The notes under the pieces: model-generated
What the model was told of the DNA's origin: nothing
What the model saw: the letters and a program-made list of their open reading frames with translations, nothing else
Databases searched by the model: none
Source of the DNA: DATBGZ01 sp036557785
Lineage (GTDB): Bacteria; Actinomycetota; Actinomycetes; Mycobacteriales; Micromonosporaceae
DNA length: 64,000 nt
Assembly: GCA_036557785.1 (NCBI GenBank)
Contig: DATBGZ010000082.1
Span: 1 to 64,000, forward strand
Direction: 5' to 3'
Translations under genes and position numbers: made by a program
Shown here: one piece after another, positions 1 through 8,273 of the stretch
Layout of the letters: each line of letters opens with the position of its first letter
Position numbering within the stretch: the stretch's first letter is position 1

Positions 1-839
1 TACCGCCGGGTCTGGTGATCAACGTCGACGACGCGTTGGACCTGCCACCCGAGCAACTGGTGCTGATGTCGACCGGTTCGCAGGGCGAACCGATGAGCGC
101 GCTCGGCCGGATGTCGACCGGCGATCACCGGCACATCACGATCGCGCCCGGCGACACCGTCGTGCTCGCGTCGTCGCTGGTGCCGGGCAACGAGACGGCG
201 GTGTACCGGGTCATCAACCAGCTGTCCCGCGCGGGCGCGTTCGTCGTCCACAAGGACATCGCGAAGGTGCACGTCAGCGGCCACTCGCCGGCCGGCGAGC
301 TGCTCTACCTGCTCAACGTCGTGCGCCCGAGCAACTTCATGCCGGTGCACGGCGAGTGGCGGCACCTGCGCGCACACGCCCGGCTCGCGGTCGAGTCGGG
401 CGTCCCAGAGGAGCGCGTCGTGCTCGTCGAGGACGGGGACGTGGTGGACCTCGTCGACGGTGTCGCGCGTGTCGCCGGCCATGTGCGGTGCCGCTACATC
501 TATGTGGACGGCCTGGCCGTCGGCGACGTGGGCGAGTCGCTCCTGACAGAGCGGCGCATCCTCGGGGACGGTGGCTTCATCGCGGCGACGGTGGTAGTGG
601 ACTCGGTGACCGGCAAAGTGGTGGCTGGGCCGACCGTCTCGGCGAAGGGCTTCTCCGACGACCCGGCAGCCTTCGACGAGGTGCTGCCCCTGGTGACCGA
701 GGCGCTCGATCGGGCCGCCGCCGATGGCGTGAGCGATCCGCACCAGCTGCAGCAGGTGGTGCGGCGCACGATCGGCCGCTGGGTCAACGACCGGTACCGG
801 CGGCGGCCGATGATCGTCCCGAACGTGGTCGAGGTCTGA
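1..839 (+). CDS. rnj: Ribonuclease J, C-terminal part (5' end outside window)
   Basis: This is the downstream half of an RNase J-type metallo-beta-lactamase/beta-CASP ribonuclease, which processes and degrades RNA in the cytoplasm. The frame is open to the first base of the window, so the start and the HxHxDH metal site lie upstream. Visible hallmarks are STGSQGEPMSAL (about nt 75-110), the beta-CASP segment GHSPAGEL (about nt 280-302) and the metal-ligand motif VHGEWRHL (about nt 343-367), followed by the small C-terminal domain ending at the TGA at 837-839. It is followed after 13 bp by a convergent gene. Family assignment is secure; whether the N-terminus is intact cannot be seen. Confidence 0.93.
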   Translation, partial: PPGLVINVDDALDLPPEQLVLMSTGSQGEPMSALGRMSTGDHRHITIAPGDTVVLASSLVPGNETAVYRVINQLSRAGAFVVHKDIAKVHVSGHSPAGELLYLLNVVRPSNFMPVHGEWRHLRAHARLAVESGVPEERVVLVEDGDVVDLVDGVARVAGHVRCRYIYVDGLAVGDVGESLLTERRILGDGGFIAATVVVDSVTGKVVAGPTVSAKGFSDDPAAFDEVLPLVTEALDRAAADGVSDPHQLQQVVRRTIGRWVNDRYRRRPMIVPNVVEV

Positions 840-852
840 GCCCGCGCCCGGA

Positions 853-2442
853 TCACGAACCGGCGCTCGGCTGGCGCTGCGGCGGCGCGACAATCCTGCG
901 GCCGCGGGCCAGCAGGCGGCGCAGGAGCAGCCGGGCGGGCCGCCCGGTCAGTCGCACCAGCACCCCGACCACCGCCGCGAGCGCACCCACCACCGCGGCC
1001 GCCACGCCGACGTCGATCGGGCGCACCCGACCCCGCTCGATCGGCAGCAGCGACGGCATCGACGGCGTCCCCTCGAACCGGCCGGCCCGGACCAGATCCG
1101 CGGACACATCGAGGTCGGTCACCTCGTACGGCGCATCGAGGAGCAGCCGGGGCGCCTCCCCGGCGCTGAGCTCGTAGAGATCGGCGGGCCCCGGCAGCCC
1201 CGGCTGCCCATCGCGCGGATCGGGTGCCGCGGTCTGGTTGGCGCCGCCACCGGTAGGCCCGGCGTACGCCGGCGTGGCCGGCGGTTCGGGCAGGTACCGG
1301 ACGAGGACGAGGCTGACGCTGCCATCGTCGTGTGTGGTCCACCCGACCGCCCTGACTGCCGCCGCCTCGATCGTGGGCAGGACCGGTCCGCGCGCCGTCT
1401 TGCCGTTGGCACTGTCCACATAGGTCGCTGCCCAGGGCGGCGCTTCGGCACACGTACGCGGGCACGGCAGCGGGCGGACGACGGCGATGCGGGTGCCGTC
1501 CGGGGTGAAGGCGCCCTCGCCCGCGAGCACACGCCCCTCGGTCAGCGGGACCGTCCACACCGCGGTGCCCTGCTCGTCGACGAGGTGCAGTGACCCGTCG
1601 CTCATGTAGGCCACCCGCCGGCCATCCGGAGAGAAGGCCACCCGCCACTCTTGGGGATCCGCCGGCGCCGGCATCTCCGCGAGCGTCCGGGCGGAGCCGG
1701 TCGCGAGGTCGAGCAGCACCATCTGGGCGGTCCGGCCGGTCAGGGCGGCCAGGAGCAACGCACCCGCGTCGGGGCGCCACGCGAGCACGCCGAGCGTGCT
1801 GTGCTCGGGCAGGCCGACCGCGTCGACGACGCTCGTCCGGCCGGTCGTGAGGTCGATGAGCGTCGGTCCGAACCGGGCGGTGTCGGGGTCATGGAGGTAG
1901 GGCAGTGCGAGGTATCGCCCGTCGGGCGACAGATGCAGTGTGGTTCCGGCACGCCACTGTCCGGCACTGGGATACACCGCGCGGTAGACCCCGTTGCGGC
2001 CGATCACCTGGACCGGGCTCGTGGCGTCGGCGCCGGTGTCGGGCGCGGTCGGCGCGGGCACGGAGGCGTTCGGCGCCGGTCCGTCCGCGGTCGCCACCAC
2101 CGCCGCGAGGCCTGGTGGATCCTCCTCGACGCTGGCCTGCCAGCGCCAGGGCAGTTCGATCGATCGGGGCACGGCGCCGCCCGTCCGGGCGCTCCAGGCC
2201 CCGAACAGCCCGGGCCAGACCAGGGTGATCACGGCGAGCACCACGGCCGTTGCCCCGACCGCCCGTGCCAGGAGCCAGAACCAGCGCCGGGCACCGCGCC
2301 TGCGCAGCCGTGCCAGCAGGGTCGGGCGTGACCGCTCTGCCCGCGAGGCCGGCCGGGGGGTTGCGGGGCGCGGCAGACCGTCCGGCGCCGGAAATGGCAG
2401 CGGCGCCGGCATGCCGGGGGTGGTCGTGGGATCCGGGGTCAT
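853..2442 (-). CDS. Membrane-anchored beta-propeller (TolB/WD40-like) protein
   Basis: The 529-residue protein has a proline-rich cytoplasmic N-terminus, one membrane segment around residues 53-75 (FWLLARAVGATAVVLAVITL), an extracytoplasmic body and a second hydrophobic segment near the C-terminus, followed by an arginine-rich tail. The body carries repeated blades of the type LSPDGRYLALPYL, LAWRPDAGALLL, VAFSPDGRRVAYMS and AFTPDGTRIAVV, as in TolB-like propellers. Such domains usually bind proteins or ligands; no catalytic residues are evident and I do not recognise a named family. ATG at 2442 was chosen over upstream in-frame starts because the preceding codons encode low-complexity arginine-rich sequence. 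The gene is divergent from the mannosyltransferase at 2680. Confidence 0.75.
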   Translation of the reverse strand: MTPDPTTTPGMPAPLPFPAPDGLPRPATPRPASRAERSRPTLLARLRRRGARRWFWLLARAVGATAVVLAVITLVWPGLFGAWSARTGGAVPRSIELPWRWQASVEEDPPGLAAVVATADGPAPNASVPAPTAPDTGADATSPVQVIGRNGVYRAVYPSAGQWRAGTTLHLSPDGRYLALPYLHDPDTARFGPTLIDLTTGRTSVVDAVGLPEHSTLGVLAWRPDAGALLLAALTGRTAQMVLLDLATGSARTLAEMPAPADPQEWRVAFSPDGRRVAYMSDGSLHLVDEQGTAVWTVPLTEGRVLAGEGAFTPDGTRIAVVRPLPCPRTCAEAPPWAATYVDSANGKTARGPVLPTIEAAAVRAVGWTTHDDGSVSLVLVRYLPEPPATPAYAGPTGGGANQTAAPDPRDGQPGLPGPADLYELSAGEAPRLLLDAPYEVTDLDVSADLVRAGRFEGTPSMPSLLPIERGRVRPIDVGVAAAVVGALAAVVGVLVRLTGRPARLLLRRLLARGRRIVAPPQRQPSAGS

Positions 2443-2447
2443 CGTGA

Positions 2448-2490
2448 TAGCGCGACGAAGGTATAGCGCGACGGAGTGGTAGCGCGACGG
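2448..2490. repeat. Three direct repeats of TAGCGCGACG at 16-bp spacing
   Basis: TAGCGCGACG begins at 2448, 2464 and 2480, giving an exact 16-bp period. The array lies just upstream of the start codon of the minus-strand propeller gene (2442). It could be an operator array or a chance expansion in the leader. No protein binding it is known to me. Confidence 0.6.
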
Positions 2491-2679
2491 ACGCGAACGC
2501 GTCGTCCCGATGAATGGTGAACGAGGCACGTCACCGCGGCAACACCCGAATGGACACGATTCGGCCTGACGGTATGACCGGATTGGTCCCGGAAAGCGCG
2601 GCACAGAGTTCGCCGAGGCTTCGCTGACACGAAAGCCGACCGTCGTCGGATGCTCGTGCTGTGACCTGACTGTGAGCGC

Positions 2680-3870
2680 ATGCGAGTGGCGATCATCACC
2701 GAGTCCTTCCCGCCGGACGTGAACGGCGTCGCGAATTCGGTGCTACGGGTGGCCGAGCATCTGATGGCCAGGGGCCACGATCCTATGGTGATCGCGCCCG
2801 AGGCGGCATTGGGCAGTGCACGCGTGCCCGCGCCCCTGCCCTACCCCGTGGTACGGGTGCCCTCCGTCGGCATGCCGGGCTACCCCGGGTTCCGGCTCGG
2901 CATCCCGGGCCAACGCATCGCCGGGGCGCTGCGCCGGCACCGCAGCGACGTGGTGCACCTGGCGAGCCCGTTCGTCCTCGGCGCGTGGGGCTCGGCGGTG
3001 GCGTCGCGGCTGGGACTGGCGATGGTGGCCGTCTACCAGACCGACGTGCCGGGCTACGCGAACGCCTACCGGATGCCCAGGGGCGAGCGCCTGGCCTGGC
3101 AGTGGCTGCGCCGCATCCACGGTCGTGCCGCCCGTACCCTGGCACCCTCGTCGGCGACCGCGACCGAGCTGATCGCGCATGGCATCGGCGACGTCTGGCT
3201 GTGGCGGCGGGGGGTCGACAGCGTCCGGTTCCACCCGGGTCACCGCGATGAGGCGACCCGACGCGCTCTCGCGCCCAACGGCGAGGTGCTCGTCGGGTAC
3301 GTGGGCCGGCTCGCGGTGGAGAAGCGGGTGGACCTGCTCGGCTCGGTGACGGCGCTGCCGGGGGTGCGGGTGGTGGTCGTGGGCGACGGGCCCGCGCGCT
3401 CGGCGTTGGAGCGTGAGCTGCCCGGCGTGGTCTTCGTCGGCGAGCGGCACGGGGCCCAGCTGTCCCGGCTCTATGCGAGCCTCGACGTCTTCGTGCACAC
3501 CGGCCCATTGGAGACCTTCTGCCAGTCCGTGCAGGAGGCGCTCGCGAGTGGAGTGCCGGTGGTCGCTCCGGCGGCCGGTGGCCCGCTCGACCTGGTCCAG
3601 CCGAGCCGTACGGGGTACCTGGTCCGCCCCGGCGACGGCAGCCAGCTCGCGGCGGCCGTGGCGGAGCTGGTCGTCGATCCCGTACGGCGCCGCCAGTTCG
3701 GCCTCGCGGCCCGCGCCTCGGTCGAGGGGCGGACGTGGGCAGCCGTCGGCGACGAGCTGATCGCCCACTTCCGTGCCGTGTGCGGGCTGTCGAGCGGCGA
3801 CGAGCTCGCCGAGCTCGAGCGGGTCAGCCGGCACCGGCCGGTGGAGGTCGCGTCGTCTCCGCTGCGGTGA
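2680..3870 (+). CDS. mgtA: GT4 glycosyltransferase, MgtA-like GDP-mannose-dependent mannosyltransferase
   Basis: The 396-residue protein has the GT-B fold of family GT4. It opens with RVAIITESFPPDVNGVANSV, characteristic of the actinobacterial MgtA (Rv0557) group that transfers mannose from GDP-mannose to glycolipid acceptors at the inner face of the membrane. The C-terminal donor domain carries GYVGRLAVEKRVDLL, then ETFCQSVQEALASGVPVVAP with the E-x7-E pattern of retaining glycosyltransferases. Length is normal for the family. It is followed at 45 bp by rph, so it may share transcripts with rph-rdgB, but no functional link is implied. The exact acceptor cannot be read from sequence. Confidence 0.85.
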   Translation: MRVAIITESFPPDVNGVANSVLRVAEHLMARGHDPMVIAPEAALGSARVPAPLPYPVVRVPSVGMPGYPGFRLGIPGQRIAGALRRHRSDVVHLASPFVLGAWGSAVASRLGLAMVAVYQTDVPGYANAYRMPRGERLAWQWLRRIHGRAARTLAPSSATATELIAHGIGDVWLWRRGVDSVRFHPGHRDEATRRALAPNGEVLVGYVGRLAVEKRVDLLGSVTALPGVRVVVVGDGPARSALERELPGVVFVGERHGAQLSRLYASLDVFVHTGPLETFCQSVQEALASGVPVVAPAAGGPLDLVQPSRTGYLVRPGDGSQLAAAVAELVVDPVRRRQFGLAARASVEGRTWAAVGDELIAHFRAVCGLSSGDELAELERVSRHRPVEVASSPLR

Positions 3871-3914
3871 CCCCCGGGCCTTGACCGCTCGGAGGCGTCC
3901 CTAGGGTAGGGAGC

Positions 3915-4643
3915 ATGGCCCGACCCGATGGACGAGCACCCGACGAGTTGCGGGCGATCAGCATCACCCGCAACTGGAGCATCCATCCCGAGGGGTCGGT
4001 GCTTGTCGAGTTTGGACAGACGCGGGTCCTGTGCACCGCCAGCGTGACCGACGGCGTGCCGCGCTGGCGCAAGGGCTCCGGGCTGGGCTGGGTCACCTGC
4101 GAGTACGCCATGCTGCCCCGCGCGACCACCACCCGCTCGGACCGTGAGTCGGTCAAGGGGCGCATTGGTGGCCGTACCCACGAGATCTCCCGCCTGATCG
4201 GGCGCAGCCTGCGCGCCAGCATCGACCTGAAAGCCCTCGGGGAGAACTCCGTCGTCATCGATTGCGACGTGCTCCAGGCCGATGGCGGCACCCGTACCGC
4301 CTCGATCACCGGCGCCTACGTCGCCCTGCATGACGCGGTGGGGTGGATGGCGCAACGCAAGCTGCTCGCCGGCAAGCCGCAGGCCGCGGTCCACCGCTCC
4401 GTCTCCGCGGTCAGTGTGGGCATCATCGATGGTGAACCGCGGCTGGATCTGTGCTATGACGAGGACGTCGTCGCGGACGTGGACATGAACATCGTCTGCA
4501 CCGGCGCCGGCGACTTCGTCGAGGTCCAGGGGACGGGCGAGTCTGCGGTCTTCGCCCGCGACCAGCTCAATGCTCTGCTCGACCTCGGCGTTGCCGGGTG
4601 TGCGGAGCTGGCTGACCTGCAGGCGCGGGCGCTGGCGCCCTGA
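3915..4643 (+). CDS. rph: Ribonuclease PH
   Basis: This 242-residue phosphorolytic 3'-5' exoribonuclease trims tRNA 3' ends using inorganic phosphate. Recognised by MARPDGRAPDELR at the start, the phosphate-site region GSGLGWVTCEYAMLPRAT, the segment SVKGRIGGRTHEISRLIGRSLR and the core DCDVLQADGGTRTASITGAYVAL. Length matches the family. The ATG follows a short leader containing TAGGGTAGGGAGC, which supplies the ribosome site. rdgB follows 14 bp downstream; rph-rdgB is a standard actinobacterial pairing, so co-transcription is likely. Confidence 0.97.
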   Translation: MARPDGRAPDELRAISITRNWSIHPEGSVLVEFGQTRVLCTASVTDGVPRWRKGSGLGWVTCEYAMLPRATTTRSDRESVKGRIGGRTHEISRLIGRSLRASIDLKALGENSVVIDCDVLQADGGTRTASITGAYVALHDAVGWMAQRKLLAGKPQAAVHRSVSAVSVGIIDGEPRLDLCYDEDVVADVDMNIVCTGAGDFVEVQGTGESAVFARDQLNALLDLGVAGCAELADLQARALAP

Positions 4644-4657
4644 GCCGAGACGACGCC

Positions 4658-5269
4658 ATGAGCACGAGGCTGCTGCTGGCCACGCGCAACACGAAGAAGC
4701 TCGCCGAGCTGCAGCGCATCCTCGATGCCGCGCTCGGCGCGGGCACGGTCGTCCTCGTCGGTCTGGCCGACGTGCCGCCCTACGACGAGGCACCCGAGAC
4801 CGAACTGACCTTTGTGGACAACGCCCTGCTCAAGGCTCGCGAAGGTGCCGCGCGCACCGGCCTGGCCACGGTCGCGGACGACTCCGGCCTGGCCGTGGAC
4901 GCGCTGAGCGGCATGCCCGGCGTCTTCAGCGCCCGCTGGTCCGGCCGGCACGGCGACGACGTGGCGAACCTGGAGCTCGTCCTGGCCCAACTGTCCGATG
5001 TGGACGATTCACGCCGGGGAGCGCGCTTCGTCTGCGCCGCGGCGCTGGTGCTACCGGACGGACGGGAGTTCGCTACCCACGGCGAGATGGTCGGCCACCT
5101 GGTCCGGTCCCCGCGCGGCAGCGGCGGCTTCGGCTACGACCCGATCTTCGTGGCCGAGCGCAACACGCTCACCAACGCGGAGCTCACTCCCGAGCAGAAG
5201 GACGCCATCAGCCACCGGGGCCAGGCCTTCCGCGCCCTCGCCGAGGTCATCCGCGCCCACGCCCTGTGA
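4658..5269 (+). CDS. rdgB: RdgB/HAM1 family XTP/dITP pyrophosphatase
   Basis: The 203-residue house-cleaning nucleotide pyrophosphatase hydrolyses dITP, XTP and ITP to monophosphates, preventing their incorporation into nucleic acids. Diagnostic motifs are TRNTKKLAELQRIL (residues 8-21), FVDNALLKAREGA, the metal site DDSGLAVDALSGMPGVFSARW, and SGGFGYDPIF near residue 150. It is translated just downstream of rph. No tRNA gene was found after it, although one is frequent at this position in related genomes. Confidence 0.96.
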   Translation: MSTRLLLATRNTKKLAELQRILDAALGAGTVVLVGLADVPPYDEAPETELTFVDNALLKAREGAARTGLATVADDSGLAVDALSGMPGVFSARWSGRHGDDVANLELVLAQLSDVDDSRRGARFVCAAALVLPDGREFATHGEMVGHLVRSPRGSGGFGYDPIFVAERNTLTNAELTPEQKDAISHRGQAFRALAEVIRAHAL

Positions 5270-5378
5270 CGGCCCCCGAGCTCGCCCCTCGTACCGACGC
5301 TTGACGAGGAGAAGGGCGGCCTCCAGGAGAGAACGCATCCGGTACTCGACTCGTCGAGCGTCGACCGCAGCGGATCGG

Positions 5379-5771
5379 TCATTCGCCGTTCTCCCTATCG
5401 ACCAGATGCCCGAGAAGCGTCTCGATCGCGTGCATCCCGACCGTGAGCATGCCGAGCTTGCCGTCCACAGCATCCAGCCGGCCGTCGATGACGTTCAGGC
5501 GGCCGTCGATGGCGTTCAGGCGGCCGTCGATGGCGTTCAGGCAGCGGTCGATGACGTTCAGGCGGCCGTCGATGACGTTCAGGCGCTGTCCATGCTCGAT
5601 CTGCGTCTCGCGCAGCGCCATGAGCAGCTTGACGTTCTGGCCGTGTGCCGCGGTCGCGCCCTGTGCCTGCTGGGCCGTCGCAGCGACAAGCTCGGTCGTC
5701 TGCTGGGCCTGCACCTCCAGGTGCTCGACCCGAACCTCCAGGGCAGTCACGCGCTCCTCCGTCGTTGCCAC
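5379..5771 (-). CDS. Small heptad-repeat coiled-coil protein
   Basis: The 130-residue protein is almost entirely predicted helix. Residues about 5-60 form a coiled coil rich in Ala, Gln and Val. They are followed by tandem heptads of the form GRLNVID/GRLNAID, then a hydrophobic C-terminal stretch (LGMLTVGMHAIETLLGHLV). There is no enzyme motif, signal peptide or Cys/His cluster. GTG at 5771 is preceded by GGGAG at 8 nt. The gene is divergent from the membrane-tethered protein at 5932. Function unknown; an oligomerising or scaffold role is inferred only from the coiled coil. Confidence 0.7.
   Translation of the reverse strand: MATTEERVTALEVRVEHLEVQAQQTTELVAATAQQAQGATAAHGQNVKLLMALRETQIEHGQRLNVIDGRLNVIDRCLNAIDGRLNAIDGRLNVIDGRLDAVDGKLGMLTVGMHAIETLLGHLVDRENGE
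5482..5586. repeat. Five tandem 21-bp repeats inside the coiled-coil gene
   Basis: Units start at 5482, 5503, 5524, 5545 and 5566, with a degenerate copy at 5461-5481. On the plus strand each unit reads CCGTCGATGRCGTTCAGGCGG with few changes. Twenty-one bp encode exactly one seven-residue heptad, so unit gain or loss keeps the frame and changes coiled-coil length. Near identity at DNA level suggests recent expansion. Confidence 0.9.
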
Positions 5772-5844
5772 CGGGTTGTCTCCCGTCTGTCGACTGGCGG
5801 TCGTCAAGGACGCTAGTCGCGGCCGGTTATGGGCGGCAATCCGT

Positions 5845-5870
5845 AACTTCGGAAATATTGCGGAACTTCG
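5845..5870. promoter_or_regulatory. Direct repeat AACTTCG in an AT-rich divergent intergenic region
   Basis: AACTTCG occurs at 5845-5851 and 5864-5870, 19 bp apart and flanking AAATATTG. This is the most AT-rich part of the 160-bp gap between the divergent genes at 5771 and 5932, so it probably contains both promoters. No convincing -35/-10 pair could be fixed. Confidence 0.3.
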
Positions 5871-5931
5871 CGTCGATATTGATGGGCTTAGCCGATCGCC
5901 AGCGGTTGCCGGGGCACGGCAGGATAGCGCC

Positions 5932-6717
5932 GTGAACGTCGAGCTGATCGTCGCCCTTGCCTCGACCGTCGTCTCGCTGCTCGCGGCGCTGTTCAGCGCT
6001 CGCGCCAACCAGCGGGCACGGGAACTGGACTACCAACTGGAACAGCGCAAGAAGGCCGACGACGCGGCCGCGGTGGCCCAGCGGATCCTGCACCAGTACC
6101 GTGACCCGCTGCTCGATGCCGCGCAGACGCTGCAGAGCCGGACGTACAACATCCTGATCAACGGCTACCTCGGCCGGTTCCTGCACTGTGGGGACGCCGA
6201 CGAGGAGCGCTATGCCCGTGACTACACGGTCTTCGCGCTGGCGGAGTACCTGACCTGGGTCGAGATCGTACGACGGGAGGTGCGTTTCCTCGACGTGGGC
6301 GACGAGGAGCACAACCGTCAGCTCATGACGCTGCTCACGCAGACCCAGCTCACGATCCAGTCCGACAAGCTGGCCGGCCCGTTCCGCATCTTCCGTGGCC
6401 ACCAGCGAGCCATCGCGGAGCTCATGATGGTGCCGACCGGCGCACCGGAGGGGCCGCGCAACGAGTGTCTCGGATTCGCCGCGTTCTGCGACCGCCTCGA
6501 TGAGGACGAGGACTTCCGCGCCTGGTTCAGGCGGCTGCGCGAGCAGGTCGACCTGCTCGTGACCCGCGATCACGACGAGCGGATGACCCAGTTGCAGAAC
6601 GACCTCGTCGACATCATCGACCACCTCGATCCGAGGATCCTGCGCATCCCGCAACACTTCCGCCAGCGCGCCGCGCGACGGGCGGCCGACGGCATCCCGG
6701 CCCAGCCCGCGCGGTAG
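5932..6717 (+). CDS. Hypothetical membrane-tethered protein
   Basis: The 261-residue protein begins with a single hydrophobic helix (ELIVALASTVVSLLAALFSA, residues 3-22), followed at once by a charged helical segment (RANQRARELDYQLEQRKKADD) and a soluble cytoplasmic domain with many acidic and aromatic residues. It ends in a basic helix after ILRIPQHFRQRAARRAADG. This topology places the domain at the inner face of the membrane. No catalytic motif is recognised. GTG at 5932 has AGGA about 7 nt upstream. Divergent arrangement with the coiled-coil gene suggests shared control, but a functional pairing is only inference. Confidence 0.7.
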   Translation: MNVELIVALASTVVSLLAALFSARANQRARELDYQLEQRKKADDAAAVAQRILHQYRDPLLDAAQTLQSRTYNILINGYLGRFLHCGDADEERYARDYTVFALAEYLTWVEIVRREVRFLDVGDEEHNRQLMTLLTQTQLTIQSDKLAGPFRIFRGHQRAIAELMMVPTGAPEGPRNECLGFAAFCDRLDEDEDFRAWFRRLREQVDLLVTRDHDERMTQLQNDLVDIIDHLDPRILRIPQHFRQRAARRAADGIPAQPAR

Positions 6718-6725
6718 CCCGCCGC

Positions 6726-8273
6726 TCAGCCGAGCGGTCCGACCGCCTCCTCGATGCGGGCACGCAGCGCGTGTCCGGCGACCAGATCCCGCGCCGTCGC
6801 CAGCACGGGCGCGAGGAAGCGGTCCGGCCCCGGTTCGCCGAGGCAGGGGGTGAGCAACTCGACCGCGACGCGACCCGCGGGCGACGGGGTCATCGGAGCA
6901 CGCAGTTGCAGCGCCCGCACGGCACAGACGAGTTCAACGGCGAGCAGGCTGGTGAGGTTGTCCAGCACGCGACGCAGCTTCACCGTGGCCGCCCAGCCCA
7001 TCGACACATGGTCCTCCTGCATTCCCGACGTGGGGACCGAGTCGACCGACGCGGGTCCGGCGAGACGCCGGTTCTCCGCCACGATGCCGGCCGCCGTGTA
7101 CTGGGCGATCATGAGGCCGGAGTTGACACCGGGATCCGGGGTCAGGAACGCGGGAAGGTCGCGGGAGCGGTGCACATCCAGCAGGCGGTCGACCCGCCGC
7201 TCACTGATCGCGCCGACCTCGGCCGCGGCGATGGCGAGGAAGTCCGCGGCGAAGCCCAGCGGTGCGCCGTGGAAGTTACCGGTCGAGAGCACCCTACCGT
7301 CGGCGAGCACCACAGGGTTGTCCACAAGGGAGCGCAACTCCCGATCGGCCACGACGGTCGCGAAGTCGAGCGTGTCGCGGGCCGCGCCGGCGACCTGGGG
7401 CGCACACCGCATCGAGTAGGCGTCCTGCACCGCGTGCGTCAGGTCGTCCCGGTGGGAGTCCATGATGGACGAGTCCTGCAGCAGCCGCAGGAGGTTCGCC
7501 GCCGAGGCGGCCTGGCCCGGGTGCGGGCGCAGCTCCTGCAGTTCGGGCAGGTAGGGGCGGTCGGAACCGAGCATCGCCTCGACCGAGAGCGCGGCCGTGA
7601 CATCGGCCATCGTGAACAGGTGTGCCGCATCGGCCAGTGCCAGCAGCAGCATGCCGAGCATCCCGTCCGTGCCGTTGATGAGCGCGAGCCCCTCCTTGGC
7701 CGCGAGCTCGATGGGCGCGAGTCCGGCGTCCCGCAGCGCCTGAGCGCCGGCCAGGCGGCTGCCGTCCTTGCCGACCGCCCAGCCCTCCGCGAGTAGTACC
7801 AGCGCGCAGTGGGCAAGCGGCGCGAGGTCGCCCGAGGCGCCGAGTGAGCCGTGCTCAGGCACCCATGGCGTGACACCGTGGTTGAGCAGGTCGATCAGCG
7901 CCCGCGCCACAGTGGGGCGTACGCCGGAGCGGCCCATCGCCAGGGACCGTACCCGCAGCACCATCATGGCCCGCACCACGTCGCGCGGCATGGGAGCGCC
8001 GATGCCTGCGGCGTGGGAGCGGAGCAGGGCGTGCTGCAGCTCAGCCCGCCGCTGTGGTGCGACGAACGTGCTCGCGAGCGCGCCGAACCCCGTGGAGACG
8101 CCGTAGACGGGCCGCCCTTCGGTCTCGATGCGGTCCACGATGGCCCGGCTCGCGGTCATGGCGGCGACGGCCCCGTCGGTCAGCTCGACCCGCGTGTCGT
8201 CGCGAGCGACGGCGAGCACATCGGCCGGTGGGACGCCCGCAGGGCCGATCGCGACAGTTGCCCGTGTGGTCAT
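6726..8273 (-). CDS. hutH: Histidine ammonia-lyase
   Basis: The 515-residue cytosolic enzyme deaminates L-histidine to trans-urocanate, the first step of the Hut pathway. The MIO prosthetic group forms from the Ala-Ser-Gly triad seen in SLGASGDLAPLAH (Ser about residue 145). Other conserved blocks are YGVSTGFGALASTF, ALINGTDGML, QDAYSMRCAPQV and SVDSVPTSGMQEDHVSM. ATG at 8273 overlaps the hutI stop (ATGA) and has GGGAGG about 9 nt upstream. It is the last gene of the five-gene minus-strand hut operon, so pathway order and gene order are inverted. Confidence 0.97.
   Translation of the reverse strand: MTTRATVAIGPAGVPPADVLAVARDDTRVELTDGAVAAMTASRAIVDRIETEGRPVYGVSTGFGALASTFVAPQRRAELQHALLRSHAAGIGAPMPRDVVRAMMVLRVRSLAMGRSGVRPTVARALIDLLNHGVTPWVPEHGSLGASGDLAPLAHCALVLLAEGWAVGKDGSRLAGAQALRDAGLAPIELAAKEGLALINGTDGMLGMLLLALADAAHLFTMADVTAALSVEAMLGSDRPYLPELQELRPHPGQAASAANLLRLLQDSSIMDSHRDDLTHAVQDAYSMRCAPQVAGAARDTLDFATVVADRELRSLVDNPVVLADGRVLSTGNFHGAPLGFAADFLAIAAAEVGAISERRVDRLLDVHRSRDLPAFLTPDPGVNSGLMIAQYTAAGIVAENRRLAGPASVDSVPTSGMQEDHVSMGWAATVKLRRVLDNLTSLLAVELVCAVRALQLRAPMTPSPAGRVAVELLTPCLGEPGPDRFLAPVLATARDLVAGHALRARIEEAVGPLG

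Noticed and set aside
4813..4821. Perfect DnaA box TGTGGACAA, and a second TTGTCCACA at 7318-7326
   Set aside because: Both lie alone inside genes (rdgB, hutH), 2.5 kb apart, with no cluster, AT-rich unwinding region or dnaA/dnaN genes. They are explained by the frequent TGTGGAC word in this genome and do not mark an origin.
5270..5378. Possible tRNA gene after rdgB
   Set aside because: No cloverleaf could be folded and no T-loop GGTTCGANTCC-like sequence is present.
5461..5586. Regular repeats that could be taken for a CRISPR array
   Set aside because: Units are directly adjacent without spacers, 21 bp long and in frame with a heptad-repeat protein.
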